The notes under the pieces: generated by a model
The model's database searches: none
The model's input: only the letters and a program-made list of their open reading frames with translations
What the model was told of the DNA's origin: nothing
Part shown: one piece after another, positions 1-5,402 of the stretch
Layout of the letters: each line of letters begins with the position of its first letter
Position numbering within the stretch: position 1 is the first letter of the stretch
Made by a program: the position numbers and the translations under genes
NCBI GenBank assembly: GCA_903885885.1
Contig: CAISKJ010000134.1
Coordinates: forward strand, 1 to 5,671
Origin: an uncultured delta proteobacterium
Lineage (GTDB): Bacteria > Myxococcota_A > Polyangia > Polyangiales > Ga0077539
Reading direction: 5' to 3'
DNA: 5,671 nt

Positions 1-1041
1 CAGCCCTGCGGCGGCCTCCCGCGCCCGCTCGCTCCCCTCGACGAGCATCTCGGCGTACACGAGCAGCGGGTGAACGGTGTCGTCGGTCTTGCCGTCGAGG
101 GCGACCTCGCCGGGCGTTCGCAGTACAACCAGCGACCCGTCGTGATCGGGCAGCGCCTTGAGCCTTCGCGGGAGATCGTCGGGCACCTCGCGCGTGTGAA
201 GGTGCACGACCGTGACGGGGCCGCGATGGTGCTGCATCAGCCGAAATCCTGCCGCGGAGCCGCCCCAACGCCACGCCCCGATCGCGTCGAGAGGCGCTCG
301 AATCCGCTGCTCCAGAAGCTCCGGGTCTCGCTCTGGCGCTCGGTATCGGCCGACGAGCAGCCTCGGTCGAATCGCGTCGCGGTAGCCCACGAGCCAGCGG
401 TCGACGGTGTCGTTCCAGCCCTTCGGCGCCCACACGTAGCCGCGCTTCGTCGAGAGAAGAGCGCCCTCGCTCACGAGGCGCGCGAGGGCATCGACCGCCG
501 CCTGACGGCTCACCCCCGCGGCCTCGGCGATCGCGCGCAGCGGCTGAGCGATGAGGTCGGGGCGACCGAGCAGCGCGAAGAGCGTCTGATACCCGGGCGC
601 GCGGATGGACTTGTCGCGCGCCGGAGTCGCACCCGGCTGTCGCCCCTCGACGCTCGCGAGGTACTGCTCCCCGAGGGCGATGAAGCAGTTTCCCCGCAGG
701 TCGAGGAAGTTCACGCGGCGTTCGGCGAGCCTCTGCCCGAGCTCGGTGCTGATCGCGGGCGCCACGAGTACCCATCCCGGCTCGCGCTGCGCCATCGACT
801 CGATCAGATGCTCCGCGCTCGCGCGGTCGAGGAAGCTGGTCTTCTGCTCGACGAGGAGCTCGTGCTCGCCCGTGGGCGTTCGGATCCGCAGGCGCGCGTC
901 GGCTTCGCGTGCGCCCCCCGGCACCGCGGACACCCTGCGGACGAAGGGGAGCTTGCGGAGCAGCGGCAGATACACCTCTCGGAGCGCGAGGAGTCGGGTT
1001 CTGCGTCTGGAGGTGCCCCCGATCGCGCCGACGCTTGTCAT
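1..1041 (-). CDS. abiEi: AbiEi-type antitoxin / transcriptional regulator of a type IV toxin-antitoxin system (3' end cut by window edge)
   Basis: I translated this frame by hand; it is open for 347 codons to the window edge. Residues about 165-205 form a winged helix-turn-helix (IAEAAGVSRQAAVDALARLVSEGAL). It is followed by the WLVGYRDAIRPRLLVGRYR block and the C-terminal PLLVYAEMLVEG block, both typical of the AbiEi_2 family (PF09952). Residues 48-67 (D48, E65-x-K67) and the stretch APAISTELGQRLAERRVNFLD resemble a restriction-endonuclease-like fold. In known AbiE systems AbiEi represses its own operon and antagonises the AbiEii nucleotidyltransferase. AbiEii normally follows directly, so it would lie left of position 1. 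Probably only 10-20 residues are missing. I chose ATG 1041; an in-frame ATG at 1059 adds six residues just after a TAA. Neither has a Shine-Dalgarno sequence. Family assignment is from memory of motifs, not a search. Confidence 0.85.
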   Translation of the reverse strand, partial: MTSVGAIGGTSRRRTRLLALREVYLPLLRKLPFVRRVSAVPGGAREADARLRIRTPTGEHELLVEQKTSFLDRASAEHLIESMAQREPGWVLVAPAISTELGQRLAERRVNFLDLRGNCFIALGEQYLASVEGRQPGATPARDKSIRAPGYQTLFALLGRPDLIAQPLRAIAEAAGVSRQAAVDALARLVSEGALLSTKRGYVWAPKGWNDTVDRWLVGYRDAIRPRLLVGRYRAPERDPELLEQRIRAPLDAIGAWRWGGSAAGFRLMQHHRGPVTVVHLHTREVPDDLPRRLKALPDHDGSLVVLRTPGEVALDGKTDDTVHPLLVYAEMLVEGSERAREAAAGL

Positions 1042-1047
1042 GTAGAA

Positions 1048-1076
1048 TAGATAATTCATTTACTAAGACACATCAA
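1048..1076 (-). promoter_or_regulatory. Candidate sigma-70-like promoter of abiEi, probably giving a leaderless mRNA
   Basis: On the minus strand TTGATG (1076-1071) and TATCTA (1053-1048) are separated by exactly 17 bases. Transcription starting seven bases beyond the -10 box would begin at the A of ATG 1041, which fits the lack of any ribosome binding site there. The -10 match is modest, and AT-rich sequence throws up such matches by chance. Confidence 0.4.
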
Positions 1077-1080
1077 TGAA

Positions 1081-1096
1081 CAGAATGACAGAGTGA
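1081..1096. repeat. Tandem octamer direct repeat overlapping the palindrome
   Basis: CAGAATGA (1081-1088) is followed immediately by CAGAGTGA (1089-1096), differing at one base. The second copy overlaps the left arm of the palindrome. Together they look like a small cluster of protein-binding half-sites, though two copies are not enough to prove this. Confidence 0.4.
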
Positions 1097-1107
1097 GCTA
1101 CTCTGTC
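1087..1107. promoter_or_regulatory. Perfect 8-bp inverted repeat (5-bp centre) upstream of abiEi: operator, or a weak terminator
   Basis: GACAGAGT (1087-1094) and ACTCTGTC (1100-1107) are exact reverse complements around the centre GAGCT. The site ends 10 bases upstream of the candidate abiEi -35 box, a sensible place for a regulator. AbiEi proteins are known to bind inverted repeats in their own promoters, so autoregulation is a reasonable inference. The alternative is a terminator for minus-strand transcripts from the YhcG remnant: the stem is followed on that strand by a moderately T-rich run (ATTCTGTTCATT), but no true U-tract. Confidence 0.5.
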
Positions 1108-1335
1108 GCGCGACGGCTGCGCTCCTGGGCGACCTCGGCGCGCGATGGTAGAACCGCGGCCCACCATGAAACCGTACGGTCTCACCCGATCGCGGCCAGC
1201 GTGAGCGCGCCGTCGCGGCGGTCCAGCACCTCGCCGAGCGCGCGCCCGACGACCTCTGGCTCTTCTCTCAGCGTGCGGACTCACAGCGCGCGACCTGCGA
1301 AGCCAGACGACGGCGCCGCGACGCGACGATCACGC
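1108..1335. other. Gap with no confident gene; possible decayed coding sequence
   Basis: No frame has a convincing complete gene. On the minus strand 1280-1182 encodes 32 residues ending EVLDRRDGALTLAAIG and a TGA; its last 24 sense codons all end in G or C, so it could be the tail of a broken gene. On the plus strand a frame from 1170 reads plausibly (RERAVAAVQHLAERAPDD) but follows a TGA and has no ATG. The two overlap, so at most one is real. A minus-strand 73-codon frame (1284-1063) is Arg-rich and looks like a shadow. Confidence 0.35.
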
Positions 1336-1401
1336 CTAAGCGCAGGGGTCTCGCGTCGTGTCGGCGGCCAGCTCTTCTTCGAGCGCCTCGACGCTCGGGA
1401 G

Positions 1402-1413
1402 CGCCTGGCGTGC
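1402..1413 (-). other. Internal deletion junction in the YhcG remnant
   Basis: This is where SDLARQ, the end of the DUF1016 N-terminal domain, meets ALPSVEALEEEL, the family's C-terminal tail. The reading frame is preserved across it. The exact breakpoint cannot be set without an intact relative. Confidence 0.6.
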
Positions 1414-1642
1414 GAGGTCAGACTGCGCGGGCGGCAACGTCTGCGAGAAGTTGCGGAGGGCCTTTCCCGCGCAGTCGTAGAGCCGAGTGTCGATCTGGGC
1501 GGTGAGCACCGCGCGGCTCCACCCGTGGGCGCTCGCTCCGTGCGCGTACCACCCGCGTGCGGCGGGATCTTTCACCTTCTCGAGCAGGAACGCGTGGTGC
1601 CCCCAGGGCAGGTCGGCCACCGTGGTGGGGAGGGCCTCCGCC

Positions 1643-1669
1643 AATCGTCCCACAGGCTGTGGGACAATT
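1643..1669. repeat. 27-bp near-perfect palindrome inside the YhcG remnant
   Basis: GTCCCACAG (1647-1655) and CTGTGGGAC (1657-1665) are exact inverted repeats around one G. Beyond one mismatched pair (1646/1666) the symmetry continues as AAT/ATT, giving 12 of 13 paired positions. In the remnant's frame it encodes IVPQPVGR. The plus strand read from 1644 in the equivalent phase gives IVPQAVGQ. It falls in a loop that appears longer than in typical relatives, just before the conserved PWGH motif, and could be an in-frame palindromic insertion. Confidence 0.75.
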
Positions 1670-1774
1670 TCGGGGCCCATGGTTTCCGCCGGGTGCGCGA
1701 GGGCGAAGGCTCGCAGTCGGTACACGTTGGAGCGCGAGAACCCAGCGACGCCAGGGAACGCCTTCTGAAGGTCG

Positions 1775-3457
1775 TCACCCAGCCGTTCGAGGACGCGGGC
1801 GCCCCACGCGCGCCTGGCGCAGCGCGGCCGCCTCGCCGTCGACGATGCCGAACTCGCGGCGCAGGCTCTGCCCGAGCAGACCGAGCGAGGAGCCCGCGCG
1901 CATCGGGTCGGACTTGGCCGCCATGAGCAGCGCGCCGTCGCCCATGAGGCGACCGATGGACTCCATCCACGCGTGGCGCAGCCGCGACTTGCCGATCCCC
2001 GGCGGACCGCGCAGCAGCACCGCCCGCGCGACCGCCTCGCCGACGCACTCGTCCCACGTTGCGCGCAGCGTGCGAAGCTCGCGCTCGCGGCCGACGAAGG
2101 GCGTCGCGCGCCCGAGGAGCGTGCGGGCCGCCGCGGGCGCCTCGGAGCCGTCGTCGAGGCTGCACCCGTCGTCGTCGCGGAGCACGTTGAAGCGCGCGTC
2201 GAGGAGGCCCGCCGTGACCTCGTCGAGGGCGATGCGCCGCGCGGCGCTGGCGCCCTTCGCGCGGTTGCCCAGGAGGCTCCGCAGGGCGACGTCGATCGCC
2301 TCGCCGGCGAGCCCGCGCTCCGCCGCCACGGCGCGCACCGTCGCGAGCGCGATGGAGGCCGACGGGATGGCCCGCTGCACCTGGAGCGCGCAGCGCGCGG
2401 CCCTGGCGGCCTGATCGGTCGCGACGCCCACCGACGCGAGGGAGAGGAACGCCGTCCCATCGCGCAGCGCGTCGAGCTGCGCCTGGTGGCTCGCGGCGAT
2501 GGCCGCCACGACGGCCCACTCCGCCGTGCGCGGCGTGAGCCGGGCCTCGCGGGAGATGAGCACGACGGAGAAGAGCCGCACCTCGCGCGAGGTCAAGGTC
2601 TCCGTCCGCGCGGGGATGGCCGCGCGCCGCGTCACCGCTTCGAAGGCCGCGAGGCGCGACGAGAGCGCGCCCCCGTCGGCGATGCGCTCCGCCGGTTCGC
2701 GCGCGAGCATCGCGGCGATGAGGTCGTCGAGCGCGTCGGGGATGTCGGGACAGCTCTCGCTCACCCGCGGCGCCGTCTCGAGCGCGAGGCGCCCCAGCAT
2801 CGCGACGGAGCTCGACGCCGCGAAGGGCGGGCGCCCCACGATGCACTCGTAGGCGACGCATCCGAGGGCGAAGATGTCGACCCGCGCGTCGACGTCGCGC
2901 TCGCCGCGCGCCTGCTCCGGCGCCATGTAGCCCAGCGTGCCGACGATCATGCCGACGCGCGTTACCGCGTAGAGCTTGTCGTCCCATCGGGCGATGCCGA
3001 AATCGATGAGCTTCAGGCGCGAGAGGTCGCCCCCCACGGCGAGGAGGTTCTGCGGCTTGAGGTCGCGGTGCACGATGCCGCGGCGATGCACCGACGCGAG
3101 CGCGTCGCTCACGGCGCGGAGCACCCGCAACGTCTCGCCGACGCCGATGGGCCCGCGCCCGAGGCGCTGCGCCAGCGTCTCGCCCTCGAGCCACTCCATC
3201 GCGAGGAACGGCACGCCCTGAGGCGTCGCGCCGTGCGCCACGTAGCGCACCACCCCCGGGTGGGCGATGCCCGCGAGCACCTGCGCCTCGCGCGCCAGTC
3301 GGTCGAACTCCGAGTCGTCGACGAGGTCGCGGAGAAACTTCACCGCCGTCGGTGCGCCCGTGCGCCGGTCGCGCGCGCGCCACACGACGGCCATGCCGCC
3401 GCGGTCTGCCTCCCGCTCGAGCTCGAACCGATCTGCGATGAGATCGCCCGCATCCAT
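1775..3457 (-). CDS. Ser/Thr protein kinase with cyclase-like region and AAA-type ATPase module, truncated at its C-terminus
   Basis: The 560-residue frame has a Hanks-type kinase at about 11-270: glycine-loop region RGGMAVV (19-25), K40 for ATP, E57 in helix C, HRDLKPQN (130-137, catalytic D132), DFG (152-154) and APE (179-181). The glycine loop is odd: D18 and A23 stand where the family usually has Gly. Residues about 290-450 resemble a class III cyclase domain without its metal-binding Asp, so probably not catalytic. FVGRERELRTL leads into an ATPase with Walker A GPPGIGKS (484-491). Relatives of this architecture continue with the rest of the ATPase and usually helical repeats, to 1000 or more residues. 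Here homology ends near Q548, and the last nine residues come from out-of-frame YhcG DNA. It is probably a disrupted gene that could still yield a kinase domain. ATG 3457 fits the domain start; no clear ribosome binding site is visible. Confidence 0.88.
   Translation of the reverse strand: MDAGDLIADRFELEREADRGGMAVVWRARDRRTGAPTAVKFLRDLVDDSEFDRLAREAQVLAGIAHPGVVRYVAHGATPQGVPFLAMEWLEGETLAQRLGRGPIGVGETLRVLRAVSDALASVHRRGIVHRDLKPQNLLAVGGDLSRLKLIDFGIARWDDKLYAVTRVGMIVGTLGYMAPEQARGERDVDARVDIFALGCVAYECIVGRPPFAASSSVAMLGRLALETAPRVSESCPDIPDALDDLIAAMLAREPAERIADGGALSSRLAAFEAVTRRAAIPARTETLTSREVRLFSVVLISREARLTPRTAEWAVVAAIAASHQAQLDALRDGTAFLSLASVGVATDQAARAARCALQVQRAIPSASIALATVRAVAAERGLAGEAIDVALRSLLGNRAKGASAARRIALDEVTAGLLDARFNVLRDDDGCSLDDGSEAPAAARTLLGRATPFVGRERELRTLRATWDECVGEAVARAVLLRGPPGIGKSRLRHAWMESIGRLMGDGALLMAAKSDPMRAGSSLGLLGQSLRREFGIVDGEAAALRQARVGRPRPRTAG
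1804..1816 (-). other. Junction between kinase-ATPase gene and YhcG remnant
   Basis: Kinase-family similarity (GIVDGEAAALRQ) runs down to Q548, encoded at 1816-1814. DUF1016 similarity begins at the Trp codon 1806-1804. The two frames differ by one base (+1 in the direction of reading), so the kinase frame runs on for only nine unrelated residues before TGA at 1777-1775. No terminal inverted repeats or target duplication are evident. Confidence 0.65.
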
Positions 3458-3534
3458 CGCGCCCGGCGGAGTATCGACGGGCCCCGCAGGGGTGTCGAGC
3501 GCTTTCCGCCGCGCGCGAGGCCCCGTCGCCGTGG

Positions 3535-3550
3535 ACTACAGCACGGTAGT
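3535..3550. promoter_or_regulatory. Short inverted repeat upstream of the kinase gene
   Basis: ACTAC (3535-3539) and GTAGT (3546-3550) flank six bases, 78 bases upstream of the kinase ATG, in a 120-base gap. It may be an operator half-site pair. Five-base arms are weak evidence. Confidence 0.2.
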
Positions 3551-3555
3551 ACGTT

Positions 3556-3573
3556 GATCCCAGTGCCGGGATC
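3556..3573 (-). terminator. Hairpin just after the dehydrogenase gene, possible terminator
   Basis: GATCCC (3556-3561) and GGGATC (3568-3573) form a 6-bp stem with a 6-base loop, four bases beyond the dehydrogenase stop codon. No U-tract follows on the minus strand, so it would be a weak or factor-dependent terminator, or an RNA-stabilising stem. Confidence 0.35.
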
Positions 3574-3577
3574 GGTC

Positions 3578-4498
3578 TCAGAGCTTCGCGACGATCTCTT
3601 CGGTGACGCGCGCGAGGCGCTCGGCCATGGCCAGGTCGCGGCCGTTGGCGCTCGAGGTGTCGACGTTGCAGTCGGCGAGGTACTCGCCGCGCAGGTCGGC
3701 CGCGCCGGGGTGCACGGCGGCCCAGCACTGCGTGGCGGCGCCTTCGGGCACGGTCTTGAACGCCAGCGCGTTGGCGATGGGGCTCGCGAGGCGCATGATG
3801 GGCGACATGTGGCGGCCGAGGTTGGTCGCGATCACGCCGGGGTGCACCGCGTTGGCCGTGCGACCGGTGCCCGCGAAGCGCGCCGAGAGCCAGCGCGCGA
3901 AGAGCAGGTTGGCGAGCTTCGACTGCCCGTAGGCGCCCCACGCGGTGTACGAGCGCGCGAGCGTGAGGTCGTCGAAGGCGATGCCCGCGGAGGGCGCCTG
4001 CCGGTGCGCCGAGCTCGAGAGCACCACGACGCGCCCGCGCTCGGCCACGCGGTCGACGAGCCCCATCGCGAGCATGAAGTGCCCGACGTGGTTGGTGAGA
4101 AACTGCAGCTCCTGGCCGTGCTTCAGCGTGCGCTCGGGCAGCGCCATGATGCCGGCGTTGAGGATCATCGCGTCGAGGGTGACGCCGAGGCCCTTCACGG
4201 CGTCGACCGCGGCGCGCACCGTCGCGGGCTCGGAGAGCTCGCAGGCCACGGCGGCGTGGTCGGGGCCGAAGGGCGCGAGGGCCTCGGCGGCCTTCTCGCG
4301 CGACCGGGCGAGCCCGACGACGCGGGCGCCACGCAGCGCCATCACGCGGGCCGTCTCGAGGCCGAGGCCCGAGTTGACGCCCGTCACCAGCACCGTGCGG
4401 CCGCGGAGGTCGACCCCGGCGGTCACCTCCTCGGCGGTCGATGCGTACCCGAAGCCGCTCGCGCCGCGGCGGCCCTTCACCAACGAGAGGAGTGACAT
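3578..4498 (-). CDS. SDR-family NAD(P)-dependent oxidoreductase (retinol dehydrogenase/WWOX-like classical SDR)
   Basis: The 306-residue product is a cytosolic Rossmann-fold oxidoreductase. Visible motifs are the cofactor loop TGVNSGLG (39-46), R65 after the second strand (suggesting NADP(H)), NAG (114-116), structural N136, the active-site Ser cluster SSS (161-163), and catalytic Y190-x-x-x-K194 in YGQSK. PG followed by T in VHPGVIATNLG is the usual segment after the active site. The SGFGYASTAEEV lead-in is characteristic of bacterial relatives acting on hydrophobic alcohols or carbonyls; the actual substrate cannot be told. I chose ATG 4498 because relatives start there and GAGAGG lies six bases upstream. 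An in-frame ATG at 4588 with its own GGAGA would add 30 residues. It diverges from the START gene, and the kinase follows on the same strand after 120 bases. Confidence 0.93.
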   Translation of the reverse strand: MSLLSLVKGRRGASGFGYASTAEEVTAGVDLRGRTVLVTGVNSGLGLETARVMALRGARVVGLARSREKAAEALAPFGPDHAAVACELSEPATVRAAVDAVKGLGVTLDAMILNAGIMALPERTLKHGQELQFLTNHVGHFMLAMGLVDRVAERGRVVVLSSSAHRQAPSAGIAFDDLTLARSYTAWGAYGQSKLANLLFARWLSARFAGTGRTANAVHPGVIATNLGRHMSPIMRLASPIANALAFKTVPEGAATQCWAAVHPGAADLRGEYLADCNVDTSSANGRDLAMAERLARVTEEIVAKL

Positions 4499-4690
4499 CG
4501 CGCACCTCTCGCACGGCGCGCCCTCGCGATCAACCGTCGCCGCGCACGGCGCGAACACGGCGCGGGGGGCGGGAGCGCTTGTACGCATCGGCGAGTCTCC
4601 GTAGTGTGTTCGCCGGAGGCGCCAACGCACGACCCGAAAAGGGGTCGAGCGTGCCGCGTCGCCCCACCTCCCGCGAGCTGAACCCCCCCG
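4499..4690. promoter_or_regulatory. Divergent promoter region between the dehydrogenase and START-protein genes
   Basis: These 192 bases separate two divergent starts and must hold both promoters unless the dehydrogenase begins at 4588. I see no convincing -35/-10 pair in either direction. An inverted repeat CGACCC/GGGTCG (4630-4635 and 4642-4647, 6-base spacer) is the only symmetric element found. A run of seven C (4683-4689) lies directly before the START gene's ATG. Confidence 0.4.
4505..4510 (-). promoter_or_regulatory. Ribosome binding site for the dehydrogenase
   Basis: GAGAGG on the minus strand sits six bases before ATG 4498 and supports this start over the upstream ATG at 4588. Confidence 0.55.
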
Positions 4691-5350
4691 ATGGAATCTT
4701 CGAACGACTGGGCCGAGCACGCCGACGCGTGGCTCGCGCGTGACCTCGCGCTGTTGACCGAGCCCGACGGGTGGCGCGCGATCTCCGCGCCCGGTGCCAT
4801 CGGGCTCTGGAAGCGGCGTATGCCCGACGACGCCAACGACCTCTTTCGCTGGCGCCTGCCCGTGGTCGAGGCGCCGGCGGAGGTGGTCTTCGAGGGCTTT
4901 GTGCATCGCATCCTCGAGCACCACAAGGTGTGGACGCGCGAGTTCGTGGGCGGCCGCGTGGTCGAGCGCCTCTCGCCGCGCGCGCGCGTGCTGCAACAGC
5001 GCTTCGATCCGGGGATTCCGGGCATCGCGCCGCGCGACGTGTGCAGCCTCGAGGTGCTGCGCGACGTGGCGACGGGCACGAAGCTCGTGAGCTATCGCTC
5101 CGTCGACCGCCTCCCGAAGGAGCCTGGCTGCGAGCACATCGACTGGTGGGGCGCCGCGCTCTGCCGCACCCTCGACGACGGTCGCCGCAGCGAGCTCATC
5201 TACCTCGATCGCGAGAACCAGGGCGGTCGCCTCCCCGCGTGCTTCGTCAACCTCAAGATGCCGCGGTACCTCACGCTTCAGGCCGAGGCCGTGCGAGGCT
5301 TCTTCGCCGACGGCGGCCCTCCGGCGCTGCGCACGCCCCGCGCCGAGTGA
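4691..5350 (+). CDS. START-domain (StAR-related) lipid-binding protein
   Basis: The 219-residue product is almost entirely one START/SRPBCC helix-grip domain, which encloses a hydrophobic ligand, often a lipid. It begins with WRAISAPGAIGLWKRR, followed by VVEAPAEVVFEGFVHRILEHHKVWTREF, the APRDVCSLEVLRD strand region and VSYRSVDRLP. It ends with the characteristic NQGGRLPACFVNLKMPRYL segment (about 176-194), in which GG-x-x-P and the following Asn are typical of START C-termini. It has no signal peptide or membrane segment, so it should be cytosolic. Ligand unknown. ATG 4691 is preceded by seven C and has no good Shine-Dalgarno sequence. It diverges from the dehydrogenase, and a lipoprotein gene follows after 52 bases; a joint lipid-related role is only a suggestion. 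Confidence 0.85.
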   Translation: MESSNDWAEHADAWLARDLALLTEPDGWRAISAPGAIGLWKRRMPDDANDLFRWRLPVVEAPAEVVFEGFVHRILEHHKVWTREFVGGRVVERLSPRARVLQQRFDPGIPGIAPRDVCSLEVLRDVATGTKLVSYRSVDRLPKEPGCEHIDWWGAALCRTLDDGRRSELIYLDRENQGGRLPACFVNLKMPRYLTLQAEAVRGFFADGGPPALRTPRAE

Positions 5351-5393
5351 GCGCCGACGCGCCCCGCGGAACTCCGTTGAAGCGCGCGTTCGC

Positions 5394-5398
5394 AGGGG
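5394..5398 (+). promoter_or_regulatory. Likely ribosome binding site for the lipoprotein
   Basis: AGGGG lies four bases before GTG 5403. The spacing is short but usable, and it decides this GTG over the in-frame GTG at 5412. Confidence 0.4.
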
Positions 5399-5402
5399 TA
5401 TC

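Larger units (their letters stand above)
1336..1806 (-). pseudogene. YhcG/DUF1016-family nuclease remnant: N-terminal domain joined directly to C-terminal tail, nuclease core deleted
   Basis: The 156-residue reading frame begins at a Trp codon (WGARVLERLGDDLQKAFPG). It continues through FSRSNVYRLRAFA, LPWGHHAFLLEKVKDPAARGWY, HGWSRAVLTAQIDTRLY and NFSQTLPPAQSDLA, which is the DUF1016 N-terminal domain (YhcG_N) in the usual order. After SDLARQ, where family members go on into about 170 residues of PD-(D/E)XK nuclease, this frame passes directly to ALPSVEALEEELA, which resembles the family's extreme C-terminus. The deletion point is near 1402-1413 and keeps the frame. The first 50-60 residues and the start codon are also missing; upstream sequence is kinase gene. 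Full-length relatives have roughly 340-370 residues. The family often lies near restriction and other defence genes. A short product from an internal start is possible, but nuclease activity is not expected. Confidence 0.85.

Noticed and set aside
70..1050. 326-codon plus-strand open frame opposite abiEi
   Set aside because: Its composition is the Arg/Glu/Ala-rich shadow of the minus-strand AbiEi gene, which has recognisable domain motifs.
1063..1284. 73-codon minus-strand frame ending just before abiEi
   Set aside because: Arg-rich with no recognisable domain; its last part reads through the palindrome and AT-rich promoter region.
1973..4495. 840-codon plus-strand open frame
   Set aside because: It runs antisense across both the kinase and the dehydrogenase, is full of His/Arg/Glu low-complexity sequence and has no domain; it is a GC-rich shadow.
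1572..4514. 980-codon minus-strand open frame
   Set aside because: It is very Arg/Pro-rich and overlaps the kinase and dehydrogenase in a different frame. Only its final part coincides with YhcG or kinase-shadow sequence.
4579..4607. TTGTAC / 17 bases / TAGTGT as a plus-strand promoter for the START gene
   Set aside because: Each box matches only three of six consensus bases, which is not above chance.
4630..4647. CGACCC/GGGTCG hairpin as a terminator
   Set aside because: It lies between two divergent starts, where no transcript needs to end, and has no U-tract. I kept it only as a possible regulatory symmetry.
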